Source: Paratinospora sagittata
Lineage: Eukaryota; Streptophyta; Magnoliopsida; Ranunculales; Menispermaceae
Assembly: GCA_035771175.1 (NCBI GenBank)
Contig: CM069593.1
Coordinates: 18,476,908 to 18,540,907, forward strand
Reading direction: 5' to 3'
DNA length: 64,000 nt
Below, piece after piece: positions 62,247 through 64,000 of this stretch (the first letter of the stretch is position 1; each line of letters starts with the position of its first letter). The translations under genes were made by a program, and so were the position numbers. The notes under the pieces were generated by a model, which saw only the letters and a program-made list of their open reading frames with translations, did not search any database and was not told the DNA's origin.

Positions 62247-63737
62247 ACCCCTAGTTATGGATGAAACGTTGGCCCAATGCGAAAAAAATATTTGTTTTTT
62301 TTCAATTATTTACGATGTAGAACTATCAAAAAATTATATAATTATAAAGCAGCCCGTCAATTCCAAATAGGGGTTCCTGTCAAAAAAATATAAAAAATAA
62401 AATCCAATTAGGGGTAGAACAGGTTGGGTCGGGTCGACTTCAAATAGTTTAGATTAAAAAAAATAAAATCAAACCCACCTCGAGTTGGATTTGGTTGGTC
62501 ATTCAGGCTTAAATGACTTTTAAATTTTCTTTCAAGATGATGACTTAAATTTTAGAAGAAAAAAAATAAAATAAAACAAATTTTAAAAGAAGAAGAAATA
62601 TAAATAAAGAAGAATAGTTGAAAGATTTTATGTAGAAAGCTAAAAAAGTTGTGATTTTGGTATTTTATTAGTTTTGCAATTTAGTGACTTTAGGAAATAA
62701 GGGATTCAAGGGTTAATATCAGGCTCAGTTTGAGTTGAGTTCTAAGAGTGTCAACCCATGACCCAACTCGAGCCATTTAAATTGAGATTTTTAATCTAAT
62801 TCAACCCAAATACTTAGATCAATAAAACTCAGCCTATCGGGTTGTATTCAATTCGATTTTAAAATTTTTGTTAAAAAAATGAAATAAATTTATCTTAGTA
62901 CTACCCTGCCTACCAATGACACTACAACTTATGTTTTTTATTTTTGCAATTTTATTATATTTAAATGTCTTAATACGAAAATAAAATAGTTGTGATTATT
63001 AATGACTGGATTAACTACTAATAAGGTCATTTTTTATTTTTTGGGGTCTATGACACCATGTCCCGCTAACCATTAGCGGGGTGAAACTATTTCAGAGTAA
63101 AAAAGCATACTATTGCATGTTTTTCTTTAAAATAGATAATAAATGTGAATACAAACTCAAACGTAAAATTAAGAACTGACCACCTTTCAATCATGACTTA
63201 TAAGTCGTCAAGTTAACGATTTTGGGATAAAGGGTCGTGCTATAGGTGGTTGTTCGTATGCTCATTTGGACCGTTGATGAATTCGCCGCACGAAATATGA
63301 TCCTCTATAATCTCATTCGCACGTACGGTTACTCACATCAAAACCATAAAAAATGGCAGGTAGGCGAACGAAATATCCAATTGAAGGTGGTCAAAATGAC
63401 GAAACCGCCCTTCCCTAGCCAGGCGCAAAGGCAGACCTGCGTGCGCCCGTGCGGCCTCAAAGCAAGAAGCAACGCGTGACCCATCTCCATAGCTTGCTTT
63501 AGACATAAAAAAGACTAATCCTCTCTATCAGTTTAATTTTAGCGCAAGAAAACTGCTATCTCGCTCGTCTTCAAGAAAACCAAAATTTTTTACGAGCTTG
63601 TTTTCGATCGCCATTCGTTGTTTCTCCTACTGATTCTCTCTTCACAAACCTTGTTTAATCCCAACGTTTCTTGCTTTTTAGGGCATATTTTGTCACGGAG
63701 CTACCCTTAATTATTTCTGTTTCAGATCGGCGCGACG
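62247..63737. other. Gene-free stretch and FtsH-like promoter
   Basis: The segment 62400-62870 has GGGTCGGGTCG and ACCCAACTCGAG-type motifs like the hAT-related element at 30.8 kb, but I could not define its ends. A small perfect hairpin (CCCGCTAA/TTAGCGGG, 62 to 80 after 63000) lies in AT-rich DNA. The GC-richer part from about 63230 is likely the promoter and leader of the next gene; an ORF there (63246-63479) has no recognisable domain. Confidence 0.5.
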
Positions 63738-64000
63738 ATGAATTTTTCGAGGATTGGGCGGTCGTTTTCACAATCAGCACGTAGAAGATTTTCAAAGGTA
63801 AGATTTTTCTGAACTTTTTCGAACTTTTTCGTATTTTTGCGATTATCTTATTAGTGTGTACAATGGGATTGCGATTCAGAGCGGTGTGTTGAGTGGTTAT
63901 GTTGGAAGACCTGTGTCTTTGGAAGATGTGCTCCTGCGATCTCCGCATGGTAGTGAGAATGGCGGATTAGAGCTTGTAAGGGGTTATTTAACGGCTTTAA
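63738..64000 (+). CDS. Probable mitochondrial FtsH-type AAA protease, N-terminus (partial)
   Basis: Two exons are visible: 63738-63797 (20 codons) and 63880 to the window edge. The intron has a GTAAG donor and a TTCAG acceptor, and the frame continues. The N-terminus MNFSRIGRSFSQSARRRFSK is Arg/Ser-rich with almost no acidic residues, a typical mitochondrial targeting peptide. The following segment ends GGLELVRGYLTAL, which resembles the GFLRGYLTSIGA segment of plant FTSH3/FTSH10 precursors. These are membrane-bound ATP- and zinc-dependent proteases of the inner mitochondrial membrane. Only about 60 residues are present and none of the catalytic part, so another mitochondrial protein remains possible. 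Confidence 0.55.

Overview
The window is nuclear DNA of a flowering plant, most likely a woody eudicot. The evidence is AT-rich intergenic DNA, many small introns with GT/AG borders, plant-only gene families (DVL/RTFL, SIAMESE-RELATED, FHY1, WRKY, CYP707A, MIR172) and plant LTR and LINE retrotransposon remains. The species cannot be named from the sequence alone.

Layout. 1-7 kb: gene-free DNA with weak repeats. 7.1-7.7 kb: a MIR172 locus, with a clean miR172/miR172* duplex and a telomere-like tract in its presumed leader. 7.7-17.5 kb: gene-free DNA with simple repeats and an unexplained foldback near 13.9 kb. 17.7 kb: a small DVL/RTFL peptide gene. 18.7-23.8 kb: a nearly intact Ty1/copia element with 507-bp LTRs and an ATTTT target duplication. 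28.2-35.0 kb: two convergent genes, FKBP20-1-like (+) and FHY1/FHL-like (-), with about 160 bp between their stop codons. 37.8-38.0 kb: a SIAMESE-RELATED CDK-inhibitor gene (-). 38-45 kb: gene-free DNA with a short LINE insertion, an LTR-like relic and a small MITE. 45.2-48.4 kb: an eight-exon CYP707A (ABA 8'-hydroxylase) gene (+). 48.7-49.3 kb: a 280-bp tandem duplication. 52.1-53.7 kb: a WRKY49-like gene (+) with an in-frame TGA near its first ATG. 54.7-58.8 kb: a six-exon FtsJ/RrmJ-like rRNA methyltransferase gene (-); its 3.1-kb intron holds a truncated LINE and a large inverted array of ~80-bp repeats. 59.7-62.2 kb: a 2.5-kb solo LTR with TTGCC duplication. 63.7-64.0 kb: the first two exons of a probable mitochondrial FtsH-type protease, cut by the window edge.

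The genes do not form a pathway. Several are regulators of growth and signalling: miR172 (phase change/flowering), DVL (cell proliferation and organ shape), FHY1 (phytochrome A nuclear import), SMR (cell-cycle arrest), CYP707A (ABA breakdown) and WRKY. Each stands alone with its own promoter. Exon structures were assembled by hand from splice consensus, reading frame and remembered family similarity; no search was run.
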